Positions 53,998 to 64,000 of a stretch of DNA of 64,000 nt are shown here, in pieces. The DNA is taken from contig NZ_JAGSPK010000003.1 in NCBI RefSeq assembly GCF_018139565.1, positions 496,001-560,000 on the forward strand, in the 5' to 3' direction. Numbering within the stretch: position 1 is the first letter of the stretch; the number at the start of each line of letters is the position of its first letter. The translations under genes were made by a program, and so were the position numbers. This DNA comes from Cognatundibacterium rivi. Its GTDB lineage: Bacteria > Pseudomonadota > Gammaproteobacteria > Burkholderiales > Burkholderiaceae_D. The notes under the pieces were generated by a model, which worked only from the letters and a program-made list of their open reading frames with translations, did not search any database and was not told the origin of the DNA.

Positions 53998-56625
53998 TTA
54001 AGCGACGATATTGACCAGTTTACCCGGTACAACAATGATCTTCTTCGGCGCACCTTCGATGAAACGCTGCACGCTTTCACTAGCCAGCGCGGTCGCTTCT
54101 ATCGTGGCTTTATCTGCATCTTTACTAACCTTGATGCTGCCGCGCAGTTTGCCGTTCACCTGCACCATCAGTTCGATTTCATCCTGCACCAGTGCAGCTT
54201 CATCGACTTGCGGCCATGGTGCATCGATCAGCTCGCCGAGTTCGGCAGCAAAACCGAGTTCCTGCCACAACGCATGCGTGATGTGTGGGCAGACCGGATA
54301 CAGGCCGCGCAGCAGTACGCTGAACGCTTCACGCAATGCGGCTGCCGAGCCTTCGGCATCCGATTTGAAAGACTCTATCGTGTTGAGCAATTTCATCGCA
54401 CCGGATACCACGGTGTTGTATTGCAGACGATCGTAATCGGCATCGATTTGCTTCAGTGTCAGATGCACTTCACGGCGCAATACTTTGACATCTGCGGCAT
54501 AACTGGCTGGTGCAGCAGCGCCAGCCGCAATCGTTTCAGACAATTTCAATGCCGATGCCCACAAGCGGCGCAGGTAACGCGAGGCACCTTCAACACCGCT
54601 GCTGCTCCAGGCGGCACTTTGATCTGGCGGACCCGCAAACATCGTGAACAGACGCGCCGTATCTGCACCGAACTGCGTGATGATGTCTTTCGGCTCGACC
54701 ACGTTGTTTTTGGACTTCGACATTTTTTCTATGCCGCCCATTTGCACTGGCTGACCGTCAGACTTCAGACTCGCCGATACCGGACGGCCTTTATCGTCGT
54801 GCTGGACTTCGATTTCATTCGGATAGAACCAGGTCTTCTTGCCGCTGGCATCTTCACGATAGAACGATTCATTCAGCAACATGCCTTGCGTGAACAGATT
54901 TTTGAATGGTTCATCAATCTTGACCAGACCCATATCGCGCATCGCTTTGGTCCAGAAACGGGCATACAGCAAATGCAATACCGCATGTTCAACACCGCCG
55001 ATGTACTGATCCATCGCCATCCAGTAGTCGTTGCGTTCATCGACCATCGTCGTCGCATCCGGGCAGGTATAGCGCATGAAATACCAGCTGGAATCGACGA
55101 AAGTATCCATGGTGTCGGTTTCACGCTGCGCTGGCTTACCGCATTTAGGGCAAGGCACGTTCAAGAATTCTGCATGCGTCTTTAATGGATTGCCGGAACC
55201 GTCAGGGATACATTCGGTTGGCAATACCACCGGCAAATCTTCGTAAGGCACAGGCACATCACCACAGCATTCGCAGTGAATGATAGGAATCGGCGTGCCC
55301 CAGTAACGCTGACGCGAAATACCCCAGTCGCGCAGACGCCAGGTGGTTTTTTTCTCGCCGACGCCTTTGGCAGCGAGATCAGTGGCGACAGCGTCCACCG
55401 CTGCCTTATAACTCAGACCATCGTATTTGCCGGAATTAACGGTCACACATTTCTGTTTGTCGCCATACCAGTCAGCCCATGTTTCAGTGGTAAAGCTTTC
55501 ACCTTCAACAGCCACCACTTGTTTGATCGCAATAGCGTATTTTTTGGCAAAAGCAAAATCGCGTTCGTCATGTGCTGGTACGCCCATCACAGCGCCGTCA
55601 CCGTAAGTCATCAGCACATAATTACCGACCCAGACTTCGACCTGCTCACCAGTCAGTGGATGCGTGACGAATAAGCCCGTTGGCAGACCTTCTTTTTCCT
55701 TGGTCGCCATTTCGGCTTCAGTCGTACCACCGGCTTTGCATTCTTCGATGAATGCTGCCAGTTTCGCGTTATTTTTTGCAGCGACAGTCGCCAGCGGATG
55801 TTCCGCCGCCACGGCGCAAAACGTCACGCCCATAATGGTGTCAGGACGAGTCGTGAAGACGTACATTCTGCCGTCTTGCACCAGGGCGCCAGTCTCATCT
55901 TTGATTTCATGGTTGAACGCAAAACGCACGCCTTCACTCTTGCCTATCCAGTTGCGCTGCATGGTGCGTACTTGTTCTGGCCAGCCATCGAGCGTATCGA
56001 TACTGCTCAGCAATTCCTCTGCGTATTGAGTGATGCCGAAGTAGTAGCCGGGAATTTCACGCTTTTCCACCAAAGCGCCAGAGCGCCAGCCGCGACCATC
56101 AATCACCTGCTCATTCGCCAGCACGGTCTGATCAATCGGGTCCCAGTTCACGACCTGCGTTTTTTTGTAAGCAATGCCTTTTTCCAGCATCTTCAGAAAC
56201 AGCCACTGGTTCCAGCGGTAGTAATCCGGATCGCAGGTCGCCACTTCACGCGACCAGTCGAACGCCAGGCCCAGCGGCTCCATCTGCGACTTCATGTCTT
56301 CGATATTCGCGTAAGTCCATTCTGCGGGTGATTTTTTATACGCAATCGCCGCATTTTCGGCGGGCAAACCAAACGCATCCCAGCCCATAGGCATCAACAC
56401 GTTGTAACCCTTCATACGCAGCTGGCGCGCCAGCATATCGTTGATGGTGTAATTACGCACATGACCCATGTGCAGCTTACCGGAAGGGTAAGGCAGCATA
56501 GAGCAGGCGTAATATTTACCTTTAGGGAAACGTGGATTGTTTTCTACTGCCTTATAGGCGTCGATTTTTTTCCAATGGGATTGCGCCGATTGCTCGACGT
56601 CGGAGGGCGTGTATTTTTCTTGCAT
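53998..56625 (-). CDS. leuS: Leucyl-tRNA synthetase
   Basis: Class I synthetase charging tRNA-Leu with proofreading. The 875 residues match bacterial LeuRS. The HIGH motif lies in [14 protein letters not shown] (about 43-56), the CP1 editing domain in the middle ([21 protein letters not shown], with the Thr-rich editing pocket), a zinc-like cysteine set (CECC...CPKC), and the KMSKS motif in [11 protein letters not shown]. It is the first of leuS-lptE-holA(-proA). Confidence 0.98.
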   Translation of the reverse strand: MQEKYTPSDVEQSAQSHWKKIDAYKAVENNPRFPKGKYYACSMLPYPSGKLHMGHVRNYTINDMLARQLRMKGYNVLMPMGWDAFGLPAENAAIAYKKSPAEWTYANIEDMKSQMEPLGLAFDWSREVATCDPDYYRWNQWLFLKMLEKGIAYKKTQVVNWDPIDQTVLANEQVIDGRGWRSGALVEKREIPGYYFGITQYAEELLSSIDTLDGWPEQVRTMQRNWIGKSEGVRFAFNHEIKDETGALVQDGRMYVFTTRPDTIMGVTFCAVAAEHPLATVAAKNNAKLAAFIEECKAGGTTEAEMATKEKEGLPTGLFVTHPLTGEQVEVWVGNYVLMTYGDGAVMGVPAHDERDFAFAKKYAIAIKQVVAVEGESFTTETWADWYGDKQKCVTVNSGKYDGLSYKAAVDAVATDLAAKGVGEKKTTWRLRDWGISRQRYWGTPIPIIHCECCGDVPVPYEDLPVVLPTECIPDGSGNPLKTHAEFLNVPCPKCGKPAQRETDTMDTFVDSSWYFMRYTCPDATTMVDERNDYWMAMDQYIGGVEHAVLHLLYARFWTKAMRDMGLVKIDEPFKNLFTQGMLLNESFYREDASGKKTWFYPNEIEVQHDDKGRPVSASLKSDGQPVQMGGIEKMSKSKNNVVEPKDIITQFGADTARLFTMFAGPPDQSAAWSSSGVEGASRYLRRLWASALKLSETIAAGAAAPASYAADVKVLRREVHLTLKQIDADYDRLQYNTVVSGAMKLLNTIESFKSDAEGSAAALREAFSVLLRGLYPVCPHITHALWQELGFAAELGELIDAPWPQVDEAALVQDEIELMVQVNGKLRGSIKVSKDADKATIEATALASESVQRFIEGAPKKIIVVPGKLVNIVA

Positions 56626-56711
56626 GGCGTGACCAGAAGTAGATGCGGAAATGACTCAGAACCTTAGATTATAACTGGTTCAGGGGGGATATTGAGCAAT
56701 GCTTGCGAGCA

Positions 56712-57164
56712 TCAGGGTTTGGCGGTGTCAGCTTCCGTTACCGGTTGCATCACAAACGCAATTTTGTTCAGCCCCTGCGCCTGCGCCGCCGCCATCAATT
56801 GCGCAAGCACGTCGTAACGGGTGGATTTGTCGGCGCGTAATTGCAGATCGGGTTGCGGCTGTTGTAAAGCTGCCTGCCGGAAGCGTGGCTCCAACGCCGC
56901 CAGATCGGTCGCAACGCCCTGCAAATAAATGATGCCAGCGGCATCAATCGCAATTTGCAGAGATTCTGGCTGTTGCTGACCAGGCTTCGCGGCAGCTTGT
57001 GGCAAATCCAGTTTGATTGCTGGCGTCATCAATGGTGCGGCGATGATGAAAATCACCAGCAACACCAGCATCACATCCACCATAGGAGTGACATTGATGT
57101 CTGCCATGTTGTGCATCTGTGATCGTCCGGCTTTGTCATTAAACGAACCAAACGCCATGTTCAC
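56712..57164 (-). CDS. exbD: ExbD/TolR family biopolymer transport protein
   Basis: A stator subunit of a proton-driven membrane motor. The 150 residues comprise a short cytosolic N-terminus, one transmembrane helix (about 30-50, VDVMLVLLVIFIIAAPLM) with the proton-carrying aspartate D30 (NVTPMVD), and a periplasmic C-terminal domain. It starts with GTG at 57164, overlapping the exbB stop by 4 bases; an ATG at 57158 is the alternative. It pairs with the upstream ExbB/TolQ gene. TolA/TolB/Pal are not adjacent, so it could serve TonB (3.8 kb). Confidence 0.9.
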   Translation of the reverse strand: MNMAFGSFNDKAGRSQMHNMADINVTPMVDVMLVLLVIFIIAAPLMTPAIKLDLPQAAAKPGQQQPESLQIAIDAAGIIYLQGVATDLAALEPRFRQAALQQPQPDLQLRADKSTRYDVLAQLMAAAQAQGLNKIAFVMQPVTEADTAKP

Positions 57165-57847
57165 ACCTGTTTGTCAGAATGTTGCGGATCGCTATTGCGA
57201 CTGCAATGTGCATGCAGATCATGCGCAAAGCCATCCAGCTCTGCAAATGTAATGCGGTTAAAACGGTTGAAAACATTGTATGCCAGCACCGCAGGAATGG
57301 CGACAATCAGACCAAAAGCCGTCATAATGAGCGCTTCGCCGACCGGCCCGGCAAGCTGATCTATCTGTATCGTGCCTGCGGACGATATCGCCGTCAGCGC
57401 GTGATAAATCCCCCATACCGTACCGAGCAAACCAACAAACGGCGCGGTAGAACCAACGGAGGCCAGCACCGTCAGACCATTTTCGAGACGGCTAGTGGTC
57501 AGTTGCAGCTGTTGGCGCAAAGCGCGCGTCAGCGCATCATTCAGACTACTGTCAGCACTCAGGGTGGAAGCACGCTGAGCAGCATCCATTGCCGACATCG
57601 CCGCTACCGCCAGCAACAGATATACCTGCTCTTTATCGCGTTGTTGTAACAGTGCCTGCGCATCGTCCATGCTCGGAGCCAGCCAGAATTTCTGCAAGAA
57701 CGGTGCTGCCTGACGCACCCGCCAAAATGACCAGGCTTTGGCAAAAATCAGCGCCCAGCTCAACAATGACATCAGCAGTAAAAGATAGGCAATGGCATGC
57801 CCGAACTGATCTGCCTGCTCCCAGTAATGTGCAATTGCGGCGTTCAT
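57161..57847 (-). CDS. exbB: ExbB/TolQ family proton channel protein
   Basis: Pentamer subunit of the ExbBD-type channel that energises TonB or TolA. The 228 residues have three helices: about 14-36, then the conserved pair after the cytosolic loop, LASVGSTAPFVGLLGTVWGIYHALTAI and GPVGEALIMTAFGLIVAIPAVLAYN, both diagnostic of MotA/TolQ/ExbB. It follows dapB by 13 bases on the same strand and overlaps exbD. Co-transcription with dapB and bamE is likely. ExbB versus TolQ cannot be settled from the sequence alone; the absence of tolA nearby favours ExbB. Confidence 0.88.
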   Translation of the reverse strand: MNAAIAHYWEQADQFGHAIAYLLLLMSLLSWALIFAKAWSFWRVRQAAPFLQKFWLAPSMDDAQALLQQRDKEQVYLLLAVAAMSAMDAAQRASTLSADSSLNDALTRALRQQLQLTTSRLENGLTVLASVGSTAPFVGLLGTVWGIYHALTAISSAGTIQIDQLAGPVGEALIMTAFGLIVAIPAVLAYNVFNRFNRITFAELDGFAHDLHAHCSRNSDPQHSDKQV

Positions 57848-57860
57848 TGCGATGGATGAG

Positions 57861-58673
57861 TTAGTGGTTATTCAGCCCAAGCACGTCGTACATATCGAAC
57901 AGGCCAGTTGCCTTGTCGTTCAGGAAACGCGCTGCCCGCAAACTGCCATGCGCATAGGTGACGCGACTGGAAGATTTATGCGAAATCTCAACGCGCTCGC
58001 CGATACCAGCAAACAGCACAGTGTGATCACCGACAATATCGCCGCCACGGATGGTGGCGAAACCTATCGAAGACGGATCGCGTTCACCGGTTACGCCTTC
58101 GCGCGCAAAAACGCCGACCTCTTTCAGATCGTGACCGAGCGCATCGGCAATCACCTCGCCCATTTTGAGCGCGGTACCGGAAGGCGCATCGACTTTATGT
58201 CGGTGATGCGCTTCAATAATTTCGATGTCGTAGCCTTCGGCGAAACTCTTGGCTGCCATTTCAAGCAGCTTGAGCGTCACATTGACACCAACACTCATGT
58301 TCGGTGCAAAGACAATCGCGGTCTGTTGGCCTGCCGCCGCAATGGCTGCTTTACCCGCATCATCAAAACCGGTCGTGCCGATAATCATTTTGATGCCATG
58401 CGCAGCGCAATAGTCGAGATGCTTCAACGTTCCTTCAGGACGTGTGAAATCGATCAGAAAGTCCGCGTCCGCCAAAGCCTTGGCCAGATCGGATTCAATC
58501 AACACACCGGCAGGTTTTCCGAGAAATGCACCGGCGTCGGTACCGATCGCTGTAGAACCGGCCACATCCAGTGCGCCAGCCAGTACCATGTCGTCTGCGT
58601 TGCTGATCGCTTCAATCAGCATCTTTCCCATGCGGCCGGAAGCGCCCGCCACTGCTACTTTTAATGCAGTCAT
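57861..58673 (-). CDS. dapB: 4-hydroxy-tetrahydrodipicolinate reductase
   Basis: NAD(P)H-dependent step of lysine/meso-diaminopimelate synthesis. The 270 residues have the nucleotide loop [16 protein letters not shown] (about 8-23), [27 protein letters not shown] and the catalytic block [20 protein letters not shown] with the His-His and Lys residues. It lies between bamE (upstream, 11 bases) and exbB. Confidence 0.96.
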   Translation of the reverse strand: MTALKVAVAGASGRMGKMLIEAISNADDMVLAGALDVAGSTAIGTDAGAFLGKPAGVLIESDLAKALADADFLIDFTRPEGTLKHLDYCAAHGIKMIIGTTGFDDAGKAAIAAAGQQTAIVFAPNMSVGVNVTLKLLEMAAKSFAEGYDIEIIEAHHRHKVDAPSGTALKMGEVIADALGHDLKEVGVFAREGVTGERDPSSIGFATIRGGDIVGDHTVLFAGIGERVEISHKSSSRVTYAHGSLRAARFLNDKATGLFDMYDVLGLNNH

Positions 58674-58684
58674 ACTAGCTTTCT

Positions 58685-59224
58685 TTATTTTTTATCTTTT
58701 TTCTTTGGCGTGCCATCGAGATCATTCAGCGACTCAACTTTATCTAAGCCCAGTGCCGACTCGGTAATCCTTGCCAGATATTCTTTTTCCGTCGGCAGGC
58801 TACCGCCTTCAAATTTAGAAACCGTATTGTTTTTAAAATGAATAGTGACCTGACTGACGACCTGCTCACCATTCGGCTTAGTCAGGCGGAAAGGATAATC
58901 CCAACGATCTTCGTGAAACATATCGGTCAGCAAAGCGGTGCCAAGCACGAAACGGACTTGCTCGCGCGTCATGCCCTCTTTGATCTGCGCCATCATTTCC
59001 TGAGAAACGAAGTTACCTTGCTGAACAGTAATACGATACGGCGAAATATAGCCAAGGAACTTACTCACCCCTGTCGGCGCGTATATTTGCGTACCGGCCG
59101 TCGCTGACACCGTTTTGTCCGCCACTGGCGGTTTCGATGCGCAAGCAGATACGCCCAGTAATAATGTCATGCCTGCAAGCCGGATGGCTTTACCTTGAAC
59201 AGATTTTGAAAACAACAATCGCAT
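58685..59224 (-). CDS. bamE: Outer-membrane assembly lipoprotein BamE
   Basis: Lipoprotein of the BAM beta-barrel machine. The 179 residues carry a signal peptide with lipobox VSAC (C28). The SmpA/OmlA domain follows: [50 protein letters not shown], whose GMTREQV and P/WDY blocks are diagnostic. It is longer at the C-terminus than E. coli BamE (113 residues), ending in a lysine-rich tail ([12 protein letters not shown]). It is divergent from fur across 76 bases, a conserved arrangement in betaproteobacteria. Confidence 0.94.
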   Translation of the reverse strand: MRLLFSKSVQGKAIRLAGMTLLLGVSACASKPPVADKTVSATAGTQIYAPTGVSKFLGYISPYRITVQQGNFVSQEMMAQIKEGMTREQVRFVLGTALLTDMFHEDRWDYPFRLTKPNGEQVVSQVTIHFKNNTVSKFEGGSLPTEKEYLARITESALGLDKVESLNDLDGTPKKKDKK

Positions 59225-59300
59225 AGGTACCCTCAGTAATTGAGCAACATGCCCTAAAACCCGATATCATAAAGCAGATAGCACTCTTTTGACCGAAAAC

Positions 59301-59729
59301 ATGACAAACAGCACTCCAAATCTGAAAGCCAGCGGACTTAAAGCGACCTTGCCACGCCTGAAAATCCTCGAAATTTTTCAAAGCAGCAAGGTTAGACATC
59401 TGACTGCGGAAGACGTCTATAAAATACTGTTGACTGAAAATATGGATGTCGGCCTGGCAACTGTCTACCGTGTCCTGACACAATTTGAACAGGCTGGCCT
59501 GCTGCACCGGAATCATTTTGAAACTGGCAAAGCCATTTTTGAATTAAACGAAGGCTCACACCATGATCATCTGGTCTGCCTTGATTGCGGTCGCGTTGAA
59601 GAGTTTTTTGATGCGGAAATTGAGCAGCGTCAGCATACCATCGCTCTGGAGCGTGGCTTTAAAATCGCAGAGCATTCACTGGCGATCTACGGCAGCTGCA
59701 CGAAAGAGAATTGCGAACACAAAAATTAA
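59301..59729 (+). CDS. fur: Ferric uptake regulator Fur
   Basis: Iron-dependent repressor and probable regulator of the hemP group at 2.9 kb. It is 142 residues from ATG 59301 ([28 protein letters not shown]), the usual Fur opening; a TTG at 59289 would add 4 residues. Winged-helix DNA domain to about 85 ([16 protein letters not shown]), then metal sites [16 protein letters not shown] and the C-terminal second cysteine set [12 protein letters not shown]. No Fur box is evident in its own short upstream gap. Confidence 0.96.
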   Translation: MTNSTPNLKASGLKATLPRLKILEIFQSSKVRHLTAEDVYKILLTENMDVGLATVYRVLTQFEQAGLLHRNHFETGKAIFELNEGSHHDHLVCLDCGRVEEFFDAEIEQRQHTIALERGFKIAEHSLAIYGSCTKENCEHKN

Positions 59730-59806
59730 GCATCTACTTGCTCATGCCAATGAGCATAGAAGCGCTTGCAACAGGATGCTTGGGCGTTGTGGATTATTTT
59801 TTGGGA

Positions 59807-60190
59807 TTATTTCTTTATTTTTGCAGCGACACCGGCGACGGTATCAATAATTTTCTGCGCATTAAATGGTTTCAGAATAATGCCATGTATGCCTGATTTC
59901 ACCGCTTCGGACAGAATTTCCTTATCGTGACTCCCGGTCACCAGCAATATTCTGGTATCAGGCAGCATATCCTTGATTTTCGGCAGCACATCAAGACCGC
60001 TGACTTTGGGCATCACCACATCCAGCATGATTACATCTGGCCTCAGTTTGAGCGCCAGATCCAGCCCGGAGCCGCCATCCGTCGCCTCTCCTGCAACCGT
60101 GTATCCCTCGTTGCGCAATACGACACGTAACACCTCGCGGGTAATGTCGTTGTCGTCGATGAGTAATATGGAAATATTTTTATTTAACAT
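59807..60190 (-). CDS. CheY-like response regulator receiver protein
   Basis: A 127-residue single receiver domain with no output domain. Acidic pair D12-D13 (LLIDDND), phospho-acceptor D57 (VIMLDVVMPK), T85 (LLVTGSH) and K107 (ILKPFN) complete the active site. The kinase partner is not nearby. It is convergent with fur and separated from hrcA by 35 bases on the same strand, so it may be read with hrcA. Probably a CheY-type signalling protein for motility or a phosphorelay; unproven. Confidence 0.9.
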   Translation of the reverse strand: MLNKNISILLIDDNDITREVLRVVLRNEGYTVAGEATDGGSGLDLALKLRPDVIMLDVVMPKVSGLDVLPKIKDMLPDTRILLVTGSHDKEILSEAVKSGIHGIILKPFNAQKIIDTVAGVAAKIKK

Positions 60191-60224
60191 CGCATGTCTC
60201 TTTGCACGTCTTTTTGCCTTTATC

Positions 60225-61244
60225 TTACTGACTCAAGGCATTGGAGAGTAATTTTGCCGTAATGTCGACGATAGGAATCACTCTTTCATACGCCATTCGC
60301 GTCGGACCGATCACACCCAGGGTGCCAACGATCTTACCATTGACCTCATACGGCGCAGTGACGACGCTCATCTCATCCATAGGCAACAACTGCGACTCCC
60401 CACCGATAAAAATCTGCACGCCTGTCGCTTTACACGATACGTCCAGCAACTGCATCAGACTGCTCTTTTGCTCGAACATGTCGAACAGCTTACGCAGTGA
60501 TGTCATGTTGGACGATAAATCCTGCACATTCAGCAAATTGGTTTTTCCTGAAATAACCATTTCATCACTTTGCTCAGACAAGGCATCGCTGCCCGCTTCG
60601 ACAGCGGCTTGCATCAGGCTGGTCATATCTGTTTGCAACTGCCGTAATTCGCTGTTGATACCGAGACGAGCATCTTCAAAAGCATGTCCACTGAAATTCT
60701 GATTCAGATAGTTGGCTGCCTGCGACAACTGCGCTGGCGTGTAATCAATATCCGTCAGAAGCAAGCGGTTATGCACTTCTCCGGTCGGTGCCACCACCAC
60801 CAGCAAAATGCGTTTTTCCGACAGCCTCAAAAACTCGACCTGCTGAAAAATGGATTCGGTTTTCGGCGTCATGACAACACCGGCAAACTGCGACAACGAA
60901 GATAATATCTGGGCGGCGTTGGCAATGATTTTTTGCGGCGGCTGAGATACCAAGCCAGTTTGCAGCCGGGATTCCAGAGCCAGTTCACTGATTTCCTGCA
61001 CCGTCAGTAATTTATCAACAAATACGCGATAACCTTTGGGGGTGGGAACGCGGCCAGCCGACGTATGCGGGCTGGCGACCAAACCCATCTCCTCCAGATC
61101 AGCCATCACATTACGGATCGTTGCCGGTGACAGATCAAGACCAGAAATTTTTGAGAGAGCACGCGAACCTACAGGCTGACCGTCGGCGATGTAGCGTTCT
61201 ACGAGGGCTTTTAACAGAGTTTGAGCGCGAGTATCTAGTAGCAT
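60225..61244 (-). CDS. hrcA: Heat-inducible transcription repressor HrcA
   Basis: Represses heat-shock operons at CIRCE sites. The 339 residues have an N-terminal winged helix ([68 protein letters not shown]), a GAF-like middle and a C-terminal dimer region. No grpE-dnaK-dnaJ is adjacent and I see no CIRCE palindrome in the window, so its targets lie elsewhere. Confidence 0.96.
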   Translation of the reverse strand: MLLDTRAQTLLKALVERYIADGQPVGSRALSKISGLDLSPATIRNVMADLEEMGLVASPHTSAGRVPTPKGYRVFVDKLLTVQEISELALESRLQTGLVSQPPQKIIANAAQILSSLSQFAGVVMTPKTESIFQQVEFLRLSEKRILLVVVAPTGEVHNRLLLTDIDYTPAQLSQAANYLNQNFSGHAFEDARLGINSELRQLQTDMTSLMQAAVEAGSDALSEQSDEMVISGKTNLLNVQDLSSNMTSLRKLFDMFEQKSSLMQLLDVSCKATGVQIFIGGESQLLPMDEMSVVTAPYEVNGKIVGTLGVIGPTRMAYERVIPIVDITAKLLSNALSQ

Positions 61245-61288
61245 CTGTTCATTTTATGCGAGTCAAGCAAACATGAACATAGAAAACT

Positions 61289-61975
61289 TCATAACCATTT
61301 TGTCAAATCATGTAAATTTTTAAATTCCGCGTCAGGCTGAATATGTCGATGACGATCATCTTTGATCTCCAGACGATGCCTATTCATCCATGCCCCGCGC
61401 AATCCGGCCTGTTGAGCGCCTTGCACGTCCAGCAACAGATCATCGCCAACATACAAAGTTTCATGAGGCGCAACGCCCAAGGCTTCGCAAGCCGTGAGAA
61501 ATATGCGCGGATCAGGTTTGGCGCAGCCAAAATCGCGGGCAGCAATCGAAGTCCGAAAATGGGACGCAAGACCAATTTCACGCAGATCAGCGAAGCCATT
61601 TGAAACTGACCCCAACAAAACCCGCTGCGACAACATCTCCAGCGCCGGTACGACATCATCATACAAACTGACCTGATTGCGGGCGTCGGCAAATACCGCC
61701 ATGGCCTGATCGGCCTTTGTGACAGGTACATCATGTTCTGCGAATATCTGGCTAAGCAGAGTATGTCGCAACGCCCACAGGTCGTATTCAAAACGAGGAT
61801 CCGTCGGCACCAGTTTATTGCGCCTTTGCCGCATCGATTCTACCGAGTAGTTCGCGGCGACCGCAGGTACATGTTCCTGCATCCACTGATACAAGCTCGC
61901 TTCCGCATGTTGAATCACTGGCGCAACCGGCCACAAGGTATCGTCTAAATCCAGTAATACAGCTTTAATTGTCAT
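61289..61975 (-). CDS. HAD family hydrolase
   Basis: A 228-residue haloacid-dehalogenase-fold phosphatase. Motif I is DLDDT (residues 9-13, nucleophile D9), motif II Ser in GSVSNGF, motif III lysine in CAKPDPRIF, motif IV GDDLLLDVQGA. The helical cap is of C1 type. Substrate unknown; a small sugar- or nucleotide-phosphate is typical. It is divergent from nadK across 74 bases. Confidence 0.88.
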   Translation of the reverse strand: MTIKAVLLDLDDTLWPVAPVIQHAEASLYQWMQEHVPAVAANYSVESMRQRRNKLVPTDPRFEYDLWALRHTLLSQIFAEHDVPVTKADQAMAVFADARNQVSLYDDVVPALEMLSQRVLLGSVSNGFADLREIGLASHFRTSIAARDFGCAKPDPRIFLTACEALGVAPHETLYVGDDLLLDVQGAQQAGLRGAWMNRHRLEIKDDRHRHIQPDAEFKNLHDLTKWL

Positions 61976-62049
61976 AAATAGCAGTCAGTTGATTCATTTC
62001 TACGCTAATTATGGTCTAATCTGACGAATCACGTCACCACTCTTTTTTT

Positions 62050-62943
62050 ATGACTGCCCCTTCAAAAACGATTGCACTTGTTGGTAAATTTAATGCTCCC
62101 GGTATAGCAGAATCAATGAGTGAACTCGCCAGCTTTCTTGACCGTGCGGGCAATACGGTTGTGGTCGAAGCTGAAACGGCGCAATACATAGAATTACCGG
62201 GGTTTCAGGCTATGTCGGTCGCGGACATAGGCAAACATGCAAACGCTGCAATTGTGGTCGGCGGCGACGGCACGATGCTCGGTATCGCCCGGCAACTGGC
62301 GCAATACCATATCCCGCTGATCGGCATTAATCAGGGGCGGCTTGGTTTCATTACAGATATACCGCTAGACCGCATGATTCCGGTGATTGCTGAGATGCTG
62401 GAAGGCAAATACGTCTCTGAACGGCGCAGCCTGCTGCAGGCGATCGTTGTTCGTGAGGGACATCAGATCTTCAGCGGCCTGGCCTTTAACGACATTGTGG
62501 TGTCACGCGGGACTGGTTCCGGCATGGTCGAGCTCAGTGTCGAAGTCGATTCTCATTTTATGTACAACCAGCGCTCGGACGGATTGATCGTGTCCACCCC
62601 GACTGGCTCTACTGCCTACTCTCTATCAGCAGGTGGACCGCTGCTGCACCCCAGCCTGAATGGTATTGTCATGGTGCCGATTGCGCCGCATGCTTTGTCG
62701 AATCGCCCCATCGTCCTGCCGGAAAGCAGTGAAATCGTGATCGAAATCGTTGCCGGACGCGATATCAGCGTCAATTTTGACATGCAAACCTTTGCCAGCC
62801 TGCTGCGACAGGATCGTATCGTCGTCAAACGTTCCAACCACACGGTCACTTTTCTGCATCCTCAGGACTGGAATTATTACCATACGCTGCGGGAAAAACT
62901 ACACTGGAACGAATACCCTACCGTAGAAGGTGCACTGAATTAA
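62050..62943 (+). CDS. nadK: NAD kinase
   Basis: Phosphorylates NAD+ to NADP+. The 297 residues have the GGDGT motif ([13 protein letters not shown]), [10 protein letters not shown], and the substrate loop [23 protein letters not shown]; the C-terminal half is the beta-rich ATP-NAD kinase domain. It is followed by recN after 153 bases, the conserved nadK-recN pair. Confidence 0.96.
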   Translation: MTAPSKTIALVGKFNAPGIAESMSELASFLDRAGNTVVVEAETAQYIELPGFQAMSVADIGKHANAAIVVGGDGTMLGIARQLAQYHIPLIGINQGRLGFITDIPLDRMIPVIAEMLEGKYVSERRSLLQAIVVREGHQIFSGLAFNDIVVSRGTGSGMVELSVEVDSHFMYNQRSDGLIVSTPTGSTAYSLSAGGPLLHPSLNGIVMVPIAPHALSNRPIVLPESSEIVIEIVAGRDISVNFDMQTFASLLRQDRIVVKRSNHTVTFLHPQDWNYYHTLREKLHWNEYPTVEGALN

Positions 62944-63096
62944 TGGCAAACGGCTCCCGCTGAACCGGGGTATACGAGATGCTGCTCATAGCCGCTGCTC
63001 ACAGAGTTACTTATTGCTAAAATAGCTTTACTAATCCAGTCTGAATTTTTTTCCTTTTTTCATTTCGTTTTTTCATTTTTAACTACTCCTGCTCCT

Positions 63097-64000
63097 ATGC
63101 TGCGCACGCTTGCCATTCGTGATTTTGTCATTGTTGATGTTCTTGAACTGGAATTTTCATCCGGATTCAGTGTCCTGACGGGTGAAACCGGCGCAGGCAA
63201 ATCGATACTGATCGATGCACTGACACTGGCACTCGGTGGCCGTGGCGATGCCAGCATGGTGCGCGAATCTGCCGCCAAAGCAGATATCTCTGCTGAGTTT
63301 TCGGTCTCGGATAATGTTCAGCAATGGTTACTGGAAAATGAATTCAGCGATCCTGAGCAACAGTTGATTCTGCGCCGAACGATCGATAACGCTGGGCGCT
63401 CGAAAGCCTGGATCAACGGCATCACCGCCACCGCAACGCAATTACGTGAACTGGGTGATCTGCTGGTCGACATCCACGGGCAACACGCGCATCAGTCTTT
63501 ACTCAAAGCGGAAGCACAACGCACGCTGCTGGACATGCAAGGCGGTTTGCAAGAGAACGCCGCAGAGGTCGCAACACGTTATAAAGCGTGGCGCAATCTG
63601 AGCCGGCAGCGCGAAGAATTCGAGACCAACGCCAAGAATGTTTTGCAAGAACGCGAGCGCCTCGAATGGCAGGTGGGTGAACTAGACAAATTGCAAATCA
63701 AAGCAGGCGAATGGGAAAACATCAGTCAGGAACATAGCCGCCTCGCGCATGCGGCAAGCCTGCTCGATGGTGCGCAAGAGGCCGCTGCCCTGATTTCGGA
63801 TTCAGAACATCCAGTGCTGTCGCAACTGACTGCTGTACAACAGAAATTACTCAAGCTGCTGGATTACGATGCCGCGCTGAAACCCGTCACCGAAGCACTG
63901 GAATCTGCCTGCATCAATTTGCAGGAAACCACGTATGCGCTGAACGATTATCTGAATCGGACCGAGCTCGATCCGGCGCGCCTACGTGAAGTTGAACAAC
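63097..64000 (+). CDS. recN: DNA repair protein RecN, 5' part
   Basis: An SMC-like ATPase for double-strand-break repair. I translated it from ATG 63097 (MLRTLAIRDFVIVDVLELEF); 301 codons are present and it runs off the window. Walker A GETGAGKS (about 29-36) lies in SSGFSVLTGETGAGKSILIDALTLALGGRG, followed by the signature-like block VDIHGQHAHQSLL and the first half of the coiled coil (about 155-230). A TAAAAT with upstream TGC (extended -10, 63018-63023) is a possible promoter. I found no LexA box upstream, although recN is SOS-controlled in E. coli. Confidence 0.95.
   Translation, partial: MLRTLAIRDFVIVDVLELEFSSGFSVLTGETGAGKSILIDALTLALGGRGDASMVRESAAKADISAEFSVSDNVQQWLLENEFSDPEQQLILRRTIDNAGRSKAWINGITATATQLRELGDLLVDIHGQHAHQSLLKAEAQRTLLDMQGGLQENAAEVATRYKAWRNLSRQREEFETNAKNVLQERERLEWQVGELDKLQIKAGEWENISQEHSRLAHAASLLDGAQEAAALISDSEHPVLSQLTAVQQKLLKLLDYDAALKPVTEALESACINLQETTYALNDYLNRTELDPARLREVEQ

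Noticed and set aside
54208..55185. 325-codon plus-strand frame inside leuS
   Set aside because: Antisense shadow of leuS; composition and lack of motifs argue against a real gene.
59281..59300. TAGCACTC half of a CIRCE element upstream of fur
   Set aside because: The second half (GAGTGCTAA) is missing at the required 9-base spacing, so no HrcA site is called.
62981..63001. GCTGCTCA direct repeat upstream of recN as an SOS box
   Set aside because: It has no CTGT-N8-ACAG symmetry; direct repeat only, probably chance.

Overview
The window is a 64 kb piece of a betaproteobacterial chromosome. Family content and gene order fit Burkholderiales, most likely Oxalobacteraceae (Herminiimonas/Undibacterium-like). 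Supporting signs are an OxyR with both redox cysteines, HemP/Bfd/TonB iron genes, the queA-tgt-yajC-secD-secF order, argC-DUF6776-bactofilin-erpA, thrB type II next to a DUF2782 protein, BPSS1780-type and HemJ-type membrane proteins, an Omp32-like porin, and dapB-bamE divergent from fur. The genus is inferred, not proven. Base composition looks close to 50 % G+C by eye and even throughout. I see no prophage, transposase, integrase, CRISPR array, tRNA or rRNA.

Layout. 0-1.9 kb: peroxide defence (ahpC, 5' part of ahpF). 1.9-5.1 kb: psd, then an iron block (hemP, an unknown 104-aa protein, bfd, tonB, bfr) under a clear Fur box. 5.1-9.9 kb: gst, purB, and a cytochrome b561-YceI-YceI-MarR group. 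10-14.4 kb: an RND efflux pump. 14.7-20.4 kb: the preprotein translocase/queuosine operon. 20.5-25.3 kb: recG, GNAT, SDR and oxyR, with a LexA-box-like site upstream of recG. 25.4-33.1 kb: an HTH protein, ubiA, the YqjD/E/K-like membrane trio, yggS-proC, and pilT-pilU-gpx. 33.1-38 kb: an apparent operon glcD-glcE-glcF-lrgA-lrgB. 38.1-49 kb: erpA, bactofilin, DUF6776, argC, rpsI-rplM, OsmC, thrB, porin, an MFS drug transporter and gabD. 49-58.7 kb: an RlmL-type methyltransferase, hemJ, proA, holA, lptE, leuS, exbD/exbB and dapB. 58.7-64 kb: bamE, fur, a receiver protein, hrcA, a HAD hydrolase, nadK and the 5' part of recN.

How it works together. Two regulators encoded here have likely targets here: Fur (59.3 kb) for the hemP block, whose upstream Fur box is strong, and OxyR (24.4 kb) for ahpC, which has a degenerate OxyR-like array upstream. 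The tonB gene has no adjacent exbBD, but an exbB-exbD pair lies at 57 kb beside dapB and near fur, so the energy-coupling complex may be split. Envelope biogenesis is well represented (SecDF-YajC, LptE, BamE, bactofilin, PSD).

Most worth a second look: the physical linkage of LrgA/LrgB to the complete glycolate oxidase GlcDEF, which suggests a glycolate or related organic-acid transporter; a family of short intergenic elements built from C-tract palindromes (TACT-C6-AGTA and variants) at three places, resembling both a MITE and CsoR/RcnR/FrmR-type operators; a 16/20 match to the LexA box between queA and recG; and a bacterioferritin with Thr at the position of a ferroxidase glutamate.
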